Shown piece by piece: positions 1-6,365 of a stretch of DNA of 6,818 nt. The notes under the pieces are model-generated. The model ran no database searches and was not told the DNA's origin. It was given only the letters and a program-made list of their open reading frames with translations. Made by a program: the position numbers and the translations under genes. Within the stretch, counting starts at the first letter, position 1; each line of letters starts with the position of its first letter. Origin of the DNA: Anaerolineaceae bacterium (GTDB lineage Bacteria; Chloroflexota; Anaerolineae; Anaerolineales; Anaerolineaceae); NCBI GenBank assembly GCA_030620065.1, contig JAUXFJ010000086.1, positions 1 through 6,818 on the forward strand. The letters run 5' to 3'.

Positions 1-1
1 C

Positions 2-790
2 TTGCTAAATGCAGTTTCACTATTGGGTTACAACGTCTTGGGGCGTTCCGTTGCGCTCCCCCTATTAACAATGTGGGGCTTTGCCATTCTCGGAGCAATA
101 GATGACTGGGAAGGTATTCGTGGCCCACGGCGTGGTTTGGGAATGCGAGCTCGCACTAAATTAATCCTTCAGCTCATTATGGCAGCAGGAATAGCCTTTG
201 CGCTTCAATATGTGCTAAAAGTCCCACAGCTCTATTGGCCGACTGCTGAAGAAGTGATCAATATTGGATCTCTATATATTCCAATTGCAATCGTCATCAT
301 TGTGGGCATGGCCAACGCTGTCAATTTCACTGATGGCTTGGATGGTTTGGCTGGTCTGATCGCTGCCACGGCTTTTAGCGCTTATGGGATCGTTGCTCTG
401 GTTCAAGGGCAAGTTTTCCTGGCGCGCTTTTGCTTTTCACTTGTGGGCGCGCTCTTCGGGTTCCTTTGGTTCAATGTACATCCTGCCAAGTTAATTATGG
501 GCGACGCAGGAGCACAGCCACTCGGAGCAACCCTGGCTGTTGTGGCCTTAATGACAGGTCATTGGTTACTGCTGCCTTTGTTTGCAATCATCCCGATAAG
601 TGATCTGCTTAGTGTGATCATCCCAGTGTCTTATTTTAAAATTACCAAAGGTAAGCGTTTCTTTAAAATGGCCCCGCTTCACCATCACTTTGAATTGAGT
701 GGTTGGAGTGAAACGCAAGTAGTTCAACGGTTTTGGCTCGTTTCGCTTATTTTTACATTACTGGGATTTGCATTCATTTTTGTGGAGTAA
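2..790 (+). CDS. mraY: MraY, phospho-MurNAc-pentapeptide transferase (5' truncated)
   Basis: MraY is the integral-membrane enzyme that transfers phospho-MurNAc-pentapeptide from UDP to undecaprenyl phosphate, making lipid I. The window opens inside the gene. The 262 visible residues lack roughly the first 80, judged by aligning the first Asp pair with E. coli D115/D116, so the TTG at position 2 is not a start. Signatures visible (partial numbering): the Asp pair DDW at 34-36, NFTDGLDGLAG at 108-118, FNVHPAKLIMGDAG at 157-170 whose D168 matches the third catalytic Asp, and the cytoplasmic triple His APLHHHFE at 224-231. Hydrophobic segments lie between these motifs. The block after the third Asp reads GAQPLG where E. 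coli has GSLALG. The TAA stop is 2 nt before murD and the end of the gene carries the murD ribosome site. Family assignment is essentially certain. Confidence 0.97.
   Translation: MLNAVSLLGYNVLGRSVALPLLTMWGFAILGAIDDWEGIRGPRRGLGMRARTKLILQLIMAAGIAFALQYVLKVPQLYWPTAEEVINIGSLYIPIAIVIIVGMANAVNFTDGLDGLAGLIAATAFSAYGIVALVQGQVFLARFCFSLVGALFGFLWFNVHPAKLIMGDAGAQPLGATLAVVALMTGHWLLLPLFAIIPISDLLSVIIPVSYFKITKGKRFFKMAPLHHHFELSGWSETQVVQRFWLVSLIFTLLGFAFIFVE
784..787 (+). promoter_or_regulatory. Ribosome binding site for murD
   Basis: GGAG lies within the last codons of mraY, 5 nt before the murD ATG at 793. It supports starting murD there and not at an in-frame TTG 60 nt upstream, which would add a non-homologous hydrophobic leader encoded inside mraY. 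The arrangement suggests translational coupling of mraY and murD. Confidence 0.75.
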
Positions 791-792
791 TA

Positions 793-2190
793 ATGGTTCA
801 AGACTGGTCAGGTAAACGCGTATTAATCATCGGTGCTGCTCGCCAGGGGTTAGCCTTAACGCGTTATCTATCCCGCCACAATGCCGAAGTCACACTGACA
901 GACAGCCGCTCTGAGGCTCAACTGGCAGAAGAAGTCGTGCACTCACTCGCAGACATACCTGTCAAGTGGGCAGTTGGCGGCCATCCTTTTGAACTTCTGG
1001 ATGATAAAGACCTGATTTGCCTCTCAGGTGGTGTCCCGCTGACCACGCCGATCGTCATTGAAGCTCAAAACCGTCAAATTCCCCTTTCAAATGATTCTCA
1101 GCTCTTCATGGAAGCTTGCCCTTGCAGAGTTGTCGCAATTACCGGGTCGGCTGGAAAAACGACGACCACCGCACTGCTTGGCAATATCGCCAGAACCCAT
1201 ATGGAAATCAGGAATTCGAGGGGGCGTGCCTGGGTAGGCGGCAATATTGGCAATCCACTCATCGATCAGATCGACGAGATAGAAGCAGACGATATTGCGA
1301 TCCTGGAACTATCCAGTTTCCAACTGGAGATAATGTCCATTTCTCCTGACGTGGCAGCAGTATTAAACATCACACCCAATCACCTTGATCGCCATGGCAG
1401 CATGCAGGCTTATACAGCGGCAAAAGCCAGGATCCTGGCATATCAAAATTCAAATGACACGGCTATCCTCAACAGAGACGATAAAGGCTCTTGGAATCTA
1501 ACCAGAGACGTAAAAGCAAACCTTCTTAGCTTCGGTATCAAGGCGCCCCTGCATTATATGGACGGCACTTACCTCAAGAATGACCATATTTTCCTCCAGG
1601 TAAACGGAGAACAGGTTAAACTTCTGCCAACTGAATGGATAAAACTACGCGGGGAGCATAATCTTCATAACGTACTGGCAGCTTGTGCTATCGCCGCTGG
1701 TGCATCGTTTGCCCTGCCAGCCATAGGGCAAGCAATTGATGACTTTACAGGTGTTGCGCACCGCTTGGAACTTGTGCGCTCTTATAAAGGCACAGATTGG
1801 TATAACGATTCAATAGCTACTGCACCAGAACGAACCATGGCAGCCATCCGTTCATTTGACGATCCACTGGTGCTGCTCCTCGGTGGACGAGATAAAGACC
1901 TGCCGTGGGAAGATTTAGCGAACCTTACCAGGCAGCGAGTAAACCATTTGATCGTTTTTGGTGAAGCTGCTGACAAGATATTAAATACATTCGGTTTACC
2001 TGAAATAGGCACACGACCATTCACAATCACACACTGCAAGGGACTTAAGCAAGCTGTCCAAGCTGCTGCAAATATCGCAGAACCTGGCGATGTGGTTTTA
2101 CTTTCACCAGGTGGAACGAGCTTCGATGAGTTTAAAGACTTTGAGGAACGTGGAAAGTGGTTTCAAACATGGGTAATGGAACTTTCGTAA
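793..2190 (+). CDS. murD: MurD, UDP-N-acetylmuramoyl-L-alanine:D-glutamate ligase
   Basis: MurD is the cytoplasmic ATP-dependent ligase that adds D-glutamate to UDP-MurNAc-L-Ala. The ATG at 793 gives 465 residues, slightly above the usual 430-460. The N-terminal domain carries a nucleotide-binding turn (IIGAARQGLA, near 12-21). The ATPase domain has P-loop TGSAGKTT at 117-124 (commonly G-T/S-N-G-K-S/T), ELSSFQLE at 172-179 and NITPNHLDRH at 192-201. K211 matches the carbamylated lysine of E. coli (K198). RGEHNLHN is at 286-293 and AHR at 322-324. The C-terminal domain keeps apparent D-Glu contacts: T343 in NDSIAT, K368 in GGRDK, and S443, F444 and F450 in the TSFDEFKDFEERG block. The usual NDSKATN motif reads NDSIATA, so its lysine is replaced by isoleucine; in memory this variant is common outside Proteobacteria. 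The 3' end overlaps ftsW. MurC and MurE are excluded by length and by the C-terminal motif. Confidence 0.96.
   Translation: MVQDWSGKRVLIIGAARQGLALTRYLSRHNAEVTLTDSRSEAQLAEEVVHSLADIPVKWAVGGHPFELLDDKDLICLSGGVPLTTPIVIEAQNRQIPLSNDSQLFMEACPCRVVAITGSAGKTTTTALLGNIARTHMEIRNSRGRAWVGGNIGNPLIDQIDEIEADDIAILELSSFQLEIMSISPDVAAVLNITPNHLDRHGSMQAYTAAKARILAYQNSNDTAILNRDDKGSWNLTRDVKANLLSFGIKAPLHYMDGTYLKNDHIFLQVNGEQVKLLPTEWIKLRGEHNLHNVLAACAIAAGASFALPAIGQAIDDFTGVAHRLELVRSYKGTDWYNDSIATAPERTMAAIRSFDDPLVLLLGGRDKDLPWEDLANLTRQRVNHLIVFGEAADKILNTFGLPEIGTRPFTITHCKGLKQAVQAAANIAEPGDVVLLSPGGTSFDEFKDFEERGKWFQTWVMELS
2143..2148 (+). promoter_or_regulatory. Probable ribosome binding site for ftsW
   Basis: GAGGAA ends 8 nt before GTG 2157, a good SD match and spacing. 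The same bases encode the conserved Glu-Glu of the MurD FEERG motif, so the match may be partly forced by coding. The alternative ATG at 2169 has no comparable SD at normal distance. This favours GTG 2157 but does not settle it. Confidence 0.5.
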
Positions 2191-3410
2191 AATCGGCTTT
2201 TAAGCCAAAGACAAAAACTGGTGGACGTCCTCTCCGATTGCCTTTTGACGTTCCACTCCTGCTGATTGTCGCGATCCTGCTCGTTTTTGGATTATTGATG
2301 GTCTATTCTTCCAGTTGGGATGCATCCATCCTAATGGGACAAGAACCAACCTATATTTTTGGTCGCCAAGTCCTTTGGGTGATTTTAGGTATTATCGGTG
2401 CAACTATCCTAAGCCTTGTTGATTATCACCGTTATGAAAAGTTCCTGATTTTTATCATGATCGCTTGTATTTCCTTACTGGTCATAGTGTTGATCATCAA
2501 TGATGTTCGCTTCAATTCATCACGTGCTTTGCTCGGCGGCTCTATCCAGCCTGCAGAGCTGGCTAAGGTTGTGACTATTCTTTACCTTTCCTTCTGGCTT
2601 TATAAAAGACAAGATGATCTAAAAGACATCAATATCGGTTTGTTCCCCTTAGGTGTGATTCTGGGCTTGATAGGCGGCTTGATATTTATTCAACCAGATA
2701 TTAGTGCATCAGCAACTATCCTCATGCTTGGGATCATGCTATTTTTCCTCGCAGGAGGCGATTGGAAGCAAATCATCTTGGTGGCAGCGGTCATCCTCCT
2801 TGCCGGAGGCGGTTTAGTAGCGGCAACACCTACTGGCAGCGTTCGTATTTCAGACTATCTTTCTGGATTAAAAAACCCTATCGAAGGATCCTATCATATC
2901 CGGCGCACTTTTGAAGCAATTATTAAAGGTGGCGTATTTGGTGTCGGTATTGGCCAGGCAGACACAAAGTTCACCGGACTGCCGCTTCCACATACTGACA
3001 GTATCTTTGCGGTGGTCGCTGAAGAAACCGGGCTCATTGGTGCAATTATCATCATTATCTTATTTTGCCTATTACTCTGGCGAGGCTTTGTTATCGCCAA
3101 TCGAGCACCTGACCAGCTTGGTTCTTTATTGGCTTATGGTCTAACTGGTTGGATTGCGCTTGAAGCTTTGATGAACATCGCCGTTATTGTGGGATTGTTT
3201 CCCTTCACTGGCAACGCCCTCCCATTCATAAGTGCCGGAGGGTCAAGTATGATATCAAGCTTGGCTGCAATTGGCATTGTAATGAATATTGCGCGTTGCT
3301 CGGTCAAACAGGAAACTTCAGAAAGGAGCCAGACCAGTGCGGTTGTTGATTTGCGCGGGCGGGACAGGCGGCGGCGTGTACCCCGCGGTAACCGTCACAC
3401 AAGCCCTTAA
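2157..3410 (+). CDS. ftsW: FtsW, SEDS-family septal peptidoglycan glycosyltransferase
   Basis: FtsW is the SEDS-family membrane glycosyltransferase that polymerises lipid II at the division site with a class B PBP. The product is 417 residues from GTG 2157 or 413 from ATG 2169; family proteins are about 360-420. A basic cytoplasmic N-terminus (K12 to R27) precedes about ten hydrophobic segments, the first at roughly 32-50 ending MVYSSSW. Motifs seen: QPAELAK at 131-137 (family QPSE-AK), QPD at 179-181, GGVFGVGIGQ before TGLPLPHTDSIF, and FPFTGNALPFISAGGSS at 348-364. D281 in HTDSIF aligns with the essential Asp of SEDS enzymes (E. coli FtsW D297). RodA is the main alternative; location between murD and murG favours FtsW. 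The start overlaps murD by 34 or 22 nt. The last 24 codons overlap murG in another frame and encode an arginine-rich tail, with RDRRRR at 402-407. Confidence 0.94.
   Translation: MVSNMGNGTFVKSAFKPKTKTGGRPLRLPFDVPLLLIVAILLVFGLLMVYSSSWDASILMGQEPTYIFGRQVLWVILGIIGATILSLVDYHRYEKFLIFIMIACISLLVIVLIINDVRFNSSRALLGGSIQPAELAKVVTILYLSFWLYKRQDDLKDINIGLFPLGVILGLIGGLIFIQPDISASATILMLGIMLFFLAGGDWKQIILVAAVILLAGGGLVAATPTGSVRISDYLSGLKNPIEGSYHIRRTFEAIIKGGVFGVGIGQADTKFTGLPLPHTDSIFAVVAEETGLIGAIIIIILFCLLLWRGFVIANRAPDQLGSLLAYGLTGWIALEALMNIAVIVGLFPFTGNALPFISAGGSSMISSLAAIGIVMNIARCSVKQETSERSQTSAVVDLRGRDRRRRVPRGNRHTSP
3322..3328 (+). promoter_or_regulatory. Ribosome binding site fixing the murG start
   Basis: AAAGGAG lies 8 nt before GTG 3337 and inside the ftsW coding region. 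It is the best SD in this area. The protein started at 3337 begins directly with the MurG N-terminal strand (VRLLICAGGTGG), whereas the in-frame TTG at 3289 would add 16 residues with no family counterpart. The site therefore decides the start and establishes the overlap with ftsW. Confidence 0.85.
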
Positions 3411-4410
3411 GATCAATCCTGAAAGCCTGTTATGGGTTGGTAGCCAGGGCGGCATGGAAGAAGCACTCGTGAAGAGATTGCACATTCCATTTACTTCCAT
3501 TCCAGCTGCTGGCGTACATGGCGTTGGCTTAAAAAAAATACCAGGCAACCTTTTCAAACTGTTTAAAGGATACCTGGCATCTCGAAAGATCCTTAAGGAA
3601 TTTAGGCCTGATGTGCTGCTCTTCACTGGTGGTTATGTTGCCATCCCTATGGCAGTTGCTGCCCTTAGAAAACCCGCTGTGCTTTATGTGCCTGATATTG
3701 AACCAGGCTTGGCTTTAAAGTTTTTAGCTCGCTTTGCAGATAAGATCGCATTAACTACGAAATGTTCTGAACATTTCTTTCCTAATCAGGAGAAATTAAC
3801 CATGACCGGTTATCCGATCAGAGAAGACCTAAAAAAATGGGATGGCAAGACTGGACGGGCATATTTCAGGCTGGAGCCAAACCTCCGTACCCTCCTGTTT
3901 ATGGGCGGCAGCAGCGGAGCCCGTTCAATCAATTATGCCTTATTGGATGTTTTACCCGAGCTGCTCAAGGATTTTCAAGTCATTCACCTGACCGGTCATC
4001 TCGATTGGGAAGTGATCCAGGAACGCACCCAGAATCTGAGCCCTCGTTATCAGGCCTTCCCTTACCTGCATGAGATGGGTGCCGCATTAGCAGCTGCAGA
4101 TCTTGTCATATCGCGCGCTGGTGCTTCAACCTTGGGTGAATATCCGCTTTTCGGTCTGCCGGCAATTTTAGTGCCCTACCCATATGCATGGCGCTATCAA
4201 AAAGTGAACGCAGAATACCTTGTAGAGAACAATGCAGCTGTGATGATTCGCGACGAAGCATTAGACGAGGAGCTGCTTCCGACAATTCGCCGCCTGATGC
4301 GCGACCCTGAAGAACTGAATAAGATGAGGAAGGCTATGGCATCGCTAGCCCATCCTGATGCGGCTGACAAGATAGCCAAGTTGATTCAAGAACTTGTCGG
4401 CGTGTGCTGA
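3337..4410 (+). CDS. murG: MurG, lipid II synthase (GlcNAc transferase)
   Basis: MurG is the membrane-associated GT-B (family GT28) glycosyltransferase that adds GlcNAc from UDP-GlcNAc to lipid I, making lipid II on the cytoplasmic face. The GTG start gives 357 residues, normal for the family (about 350-365). The N-terminal Rossmann half opens with the glycine loop GGTGGG at 8-13; most MurG proteins have His in the sixth place (E. coli H19), here Gly13. The second glycine loop, MGGSSGARSIN, is at 189-199. The donor-binding region has SRAGASTLGE at 259-268, with E268 matching the uracil/ribose-contacting Glu269 of E. coli, then a GLPAILVPYPYA loop and Q288 with N291 in RYQKVN. No true transmembrane segment is evident. 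The first 74 nt overlap ftsW in a different frame. Despite the His change, the gene looks intact and functional. Confidence 0.95.
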   Translation: MRLLICAGGTGGGVYPAVTVTQALKINPESLLWVGSQGGMEEALVKRLHIPFTSIPAAGVHGVGLKKIPGNLFKLFKGYLASRKILKEFRPDVLLFTGGYVAIPMAVAALRKPAVLYVPDIEPGLALKFLARFADKIALTTKCSEHFFPNQEKLTMTGYPIREDLKKWDGKTGRAYFRLEPNLRTLLFMGGSSGARSINYALLDVLPELLKDFQVIHLTGHLDWEVIQERTQNLSPRYQAFPYLHEMGAALAAADLVISRAGASTLGEYPLFGLPAILVPYPYAWRYQKVNAEYLVENNAAVMIRDEALDEELLPTIRRLMRDPEELNKMRKAMASLAHPDAADKIAKLIQELVGVC

Positions 4411-4412
4411 GT

Positions 4413-4418
4413 GAGGAG
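4413..4418 (+). promoter_or_regulatory. Ribosome binding site for the CvpA-like gene
   Basis: GAGGAG lies in the 17-nt gap after the murG TGA and 9 nt before GTG 4428. It is among the strongest SD sequences in the window and shows that the small downstream frame is translated in its own right. Confidence 0.8.
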
Positions 4419-4427
4419 TATTAAATA

Positions 4428-4949
4428 GTGGTTAGTCTAACAGTTCTCTTTTGGATGTATATCATTCTCTTTGCCTTTATCGGTACTATACGCGGGTGGG
4501 CAAAGGAATTACTGGTCACTTTTGGTGTAATTCTGGCGATCTTTATCATTACAGTCCTCCTACCCTTTATTGATGGCGGATTTAATCCTGAGACCTTGTT
4601 TTGGGTACGCATAATCATCCTGGGTTTGTTGGTCTTTTTCGGATACCAAACTCCAAATATTCGTAAGTTGGCTGAGTCAGGTCTCTTCATCCGTGAGCGG
4701 CTGCAAGATTTCATTTTAGGGATTTTCCTGGGAGCAGTCAATGGCTTTCTCTTCTTTGGGACCGCCTGGTTTTATCTGCATGAAGCCGGTTATCCCTTTG
4801 ATGCCATAACTGCTCCTGATGCAACCACTGCTGCTGGCCAGGCTGCATTGGACCTTATCAACATCCTCCCACCCAATTGGCTTCAAGTCCCTGCAATCTA
4901 TTTCGCGATAGCAATCTCATTCATATTCGTACTGGTGGTGTTCATCTAA
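4428..4949 (+). CDS. CvpA-like multi-pass membrane protein inserted in the dcw cluster
   Basis: The product is a hydrophobic protein of 173 residues from a GTG start with a strong SD. By eye there are five candidate membrane segments, near 4-21, 28-48, 57-73, 95-117 and 154-173, the last ending at the C-terminus. Two features recall the CvpA family (Pfam PF02674, colicin V production/bacteriocin-export proteins): the first loop GTIRGWAKELL at 19-29, like the family's G-x-x-R-G-x-x-x-E followed by a hydrophobic helix, and a basic or polar stretch leading to DFILGIFLGAVNGFLF at 94-109, like the family's D-x-x-L-G-x-x-x-G-x-x-x-G helix. CvpA proteins usually have four membrane segments, so a fifth would be unusual. 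A hydrophilic, Ala/Thr-rich loop lies at about 118-150. The gene sits between murG and murC and shares one base with murC, so co-expression with cell wall synthesis is very likely. Its function is unknown; no catalytic motif is seen. Confidence 0.72.
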   Translation: MVSLTVLFWMYIILFAFIGTIRGWAKELLVTFGVILAIFIITVLLPFIDGGFNPETLFWVRIIILGLLVFFGYQTPNIRKLAESGLFIRERLQDFILGIFLGAVNGFLFFGTAWFYLHEAGYPFDAITAPDATTAAGQAALDLINILPPNWLQVPAIYFAIAISFIFVLVVFI

Positions 4950-4951
4950 TG
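4947..4951 (+). promoter_or_regulatory. TAATG stop/start overlap coupling the CvpA-like gene to murC
   Basis: The TAA stop of the upstream gene and the ATG of murC share one base. Only a weak purine-rich element (GGTGGTG, 4934-4940) lies upstream, so murC probably depends partly on ribosomes finishing the preceding gene. Confidence 0.7.
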
Positions 4952-6343
4952 ACACATGTTCATTTCATCGGAATTGGTGGCACAGGTCTTTCAGCAATCG
5001 CCCGTGTACTTTTGGAAAGTGGATATACGGTCAGCGGCTCGGATAAAACCGCGTCCACACTTTTCGATACCCTAAGAAAAGCTGGTGCACACACCTATCT
5101 GGGACATGCTCCGGATAACATTAAAGGCGCTGACTTGGTCATTCGCTCCTCCGCAATCCAGGATGACAACTCTGAAGTCATCGCTGCTCGTTCACTAAGG
5201 ATTCCGGTCCTCAAACGGGCAGATTTCATGCAACAACTCCTGGAAGGTCGCACGACTATCGCCATAGCAGGCACCCATGGAAAAACCACGACCACATCGA
5301 TGCTTGTTTGGATCCTGACCCAGCTTCAACAAGATCCTTCTTTTATCGTTGGTGGTGTTATCAAACAATTGGGCAGAAATGCAAAAGCAGGGAATGGTCC
5401 CTTCTTTGTGATTGAAGCAGACGAATATGATCGTATGTTCCTGGGTCTGAATCCCCAGCTTATCGTGATCACAAACATTGAACACGATCATCCTGATTGT
5501 TACCCAACTCCCGAAGATTATCAGCTGGCTTTTAAAGATTTCCTTGATCGCCTTAAGATTAATGGCAAAGGTTTTCTTTGCATCGATGATAAAGGTGTCA
5601 ATAGATTACTTAAATCTGTAAATCAGAAACAAAAAAACTTGCTGACGTATGGATTTGACAAACAAGCCGACTATCAGCCACACAATATAAAAATCGGCAA
5701 AAACGGCTGCCCCCAGTTTGATGTCGTCTATAAAACAAGTGACGCAGTCCTTATTAAGTTAGGTGCGCTCAAACTGCAAGTGCCAGGGGAACATAATATT
5801 CGTAACGCCTTGGCAGCCATGGCGGTTATCCACAAATTAGATCTGCCGCTTCAGGAGGCCGTCACTGCACTGTCGGAATTCAAAGGCACTCAACGCAGAT
5901 TTGACATCTTGGGTCAGGCAGACAGCGTAACCATCATCGATGATTATGGCCATCACCCTACGGAAATCGAGGCTACCTTACAAGCTGCCCGCCAGCGCTT
6001 CCCGCAATCCCGTATTTGGGCAGTCTGGGAACCGCACACCTATTCAAGGACAATGACCTTGGAAAGTGATTTTATCAGCGCATTAAACCACGCTGATAAG
6101 GTGATCATCACCAAAATTTATGCAGCCAGAGAAATTGACCCCGGCTATTCACCTAAGCGCATCACAGACGCCCTGCCAGGCAATAAAGGGCAATATATTG
6201 CTGATTTTGAAGACGTACAAACATATCTCTTGAAGAACTTAGAAAAAAACGATGTCGTTTTGGTACTATCGGCGGGTGATGCTCCGCAGATCAGCAAACA
6301 GACTTTAGCTAGCTTGAAAATTAGAGAATTAAGCAGCAAATAG
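4949..6343 (+). CDS. murC: MurC, UDP-N-acetylmuramate:L-alanine ligase
   Basis: MurC is the cytoplasmic ATP-dependent ligase that attaches L-alanine to UDP-MurNAc, the first step of stem-peptide assembly. The ATG at 4949 gives 464 residues, typical for MurC (about 450-490). The reading frame is open further upstream, but that extension lies inside the membrane gene and lacks homology; at 4949 the protein begins directly with the Rossmann strand HFIGIGGTGLS (5-15). Further motifs: P-loop GTHGKTTTT starting at 108, EADEYDRMFL at 156-165, HDHPD at 179-183, GEHNIRNALAA in the central region, DDYGHHPTEI at 331-340, EPHTYSRT at 361-368 and SAGD at 441-444. The DDYGHHP and EADEYDRMF blocks separate MurC from MurD, MurE and MurF; Mpl is less likely given location and length. 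No key residue appears to be missing. Weak SD plus TAATG points to translational coupling. Confidence 0.97.
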   Translation: MTHVHFIGIGGTGLSAIARVLLESGYTVSGSDKTASTLFDTLRKAGAHTYLGHAPDNIKGADLVIRSSAIQDDNSEVIAARSLRIPVLKRADFMQQLLEGRTTIAIAGTHGKTTTTSMLVWILTQLQQDPSFIVGGVIKQLGRNAKAGNGPFFVIEADEYDRMFLGLNPQLIVITNIEHDHPDCYPTPEDYQLAFKDFLDRLKINGKGFLCIDDKGVNRLLKSVNQKQKNLLTYGFDKQADYQPHNIKIGKNGCPQFDVVYKTSDAVLIKLGALKLQVPGEHNIRNALAAMAVIHKLDLPLQEAVTALSEFKGTQRRFDILGQADSVTIIDDYGHHPTEIEATLQAARQRFPQSRIWAVWEPHTYSRTMTLESDFISALNHADKVIITKIYAAREIDPGYSPKRITDALPGNKGQYIADFEDVQTYLLKNLEKNDVVLVLSAGDAPQISKQTLASLKIRELSSK

Positions 6344-6365
6344 ATTAGTAAATGGATGTTTAAGC

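Noticed and set aside
733..792. N-terminal extension of murD into mraY.
   Set aside because: It would start at a TTG within the mraY C-terminus and add 20 hydrophobic residues foreign to MurD; ATG 793 has a good SD.
1782..2039. Antisense 85-aa frame inside murD.
   Set aside because: Lies in a conserved MurD domain; Ser/Arg-rich low-complexity product, no SD.
3318..3626. Antisense 102-aa frame across the ftsW/murG junction.
   Set aside because: Shadow of the murG frame; Pro-rich composition is complementary to glycine codons, and there is no start context or homology.
4421..4741. Antisense 106-aa frame, very rich in Lys/Arg, opposite the CvpA-like gene.
   Set aside because: A basic composition is the expected mirror of hydrophobic codons on the other strand. 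It has no SD, no recognisable domain, and lies wholly under a well-supported gene.
4877..4948. N-terminal extension of murC into the membrane gene.
   Set aside because: The 24 extra residues have no MurC counterpart; ATG 4949 starts right at the Rossmann strand and couples through TAATG.
6100..6112. Short palindrome GGTGATCATCACC, considered as an operator.
   Set aside because: It is inside murC, encodes ordinary residues, has no partner copy nearby and is short enough to arise by chance.
6344..6365. murC-murB gap, examined for a promoter or terminator.
   Set aside because: Only 22 nt, no inverted repeat, no convincing -35/-10 pair.
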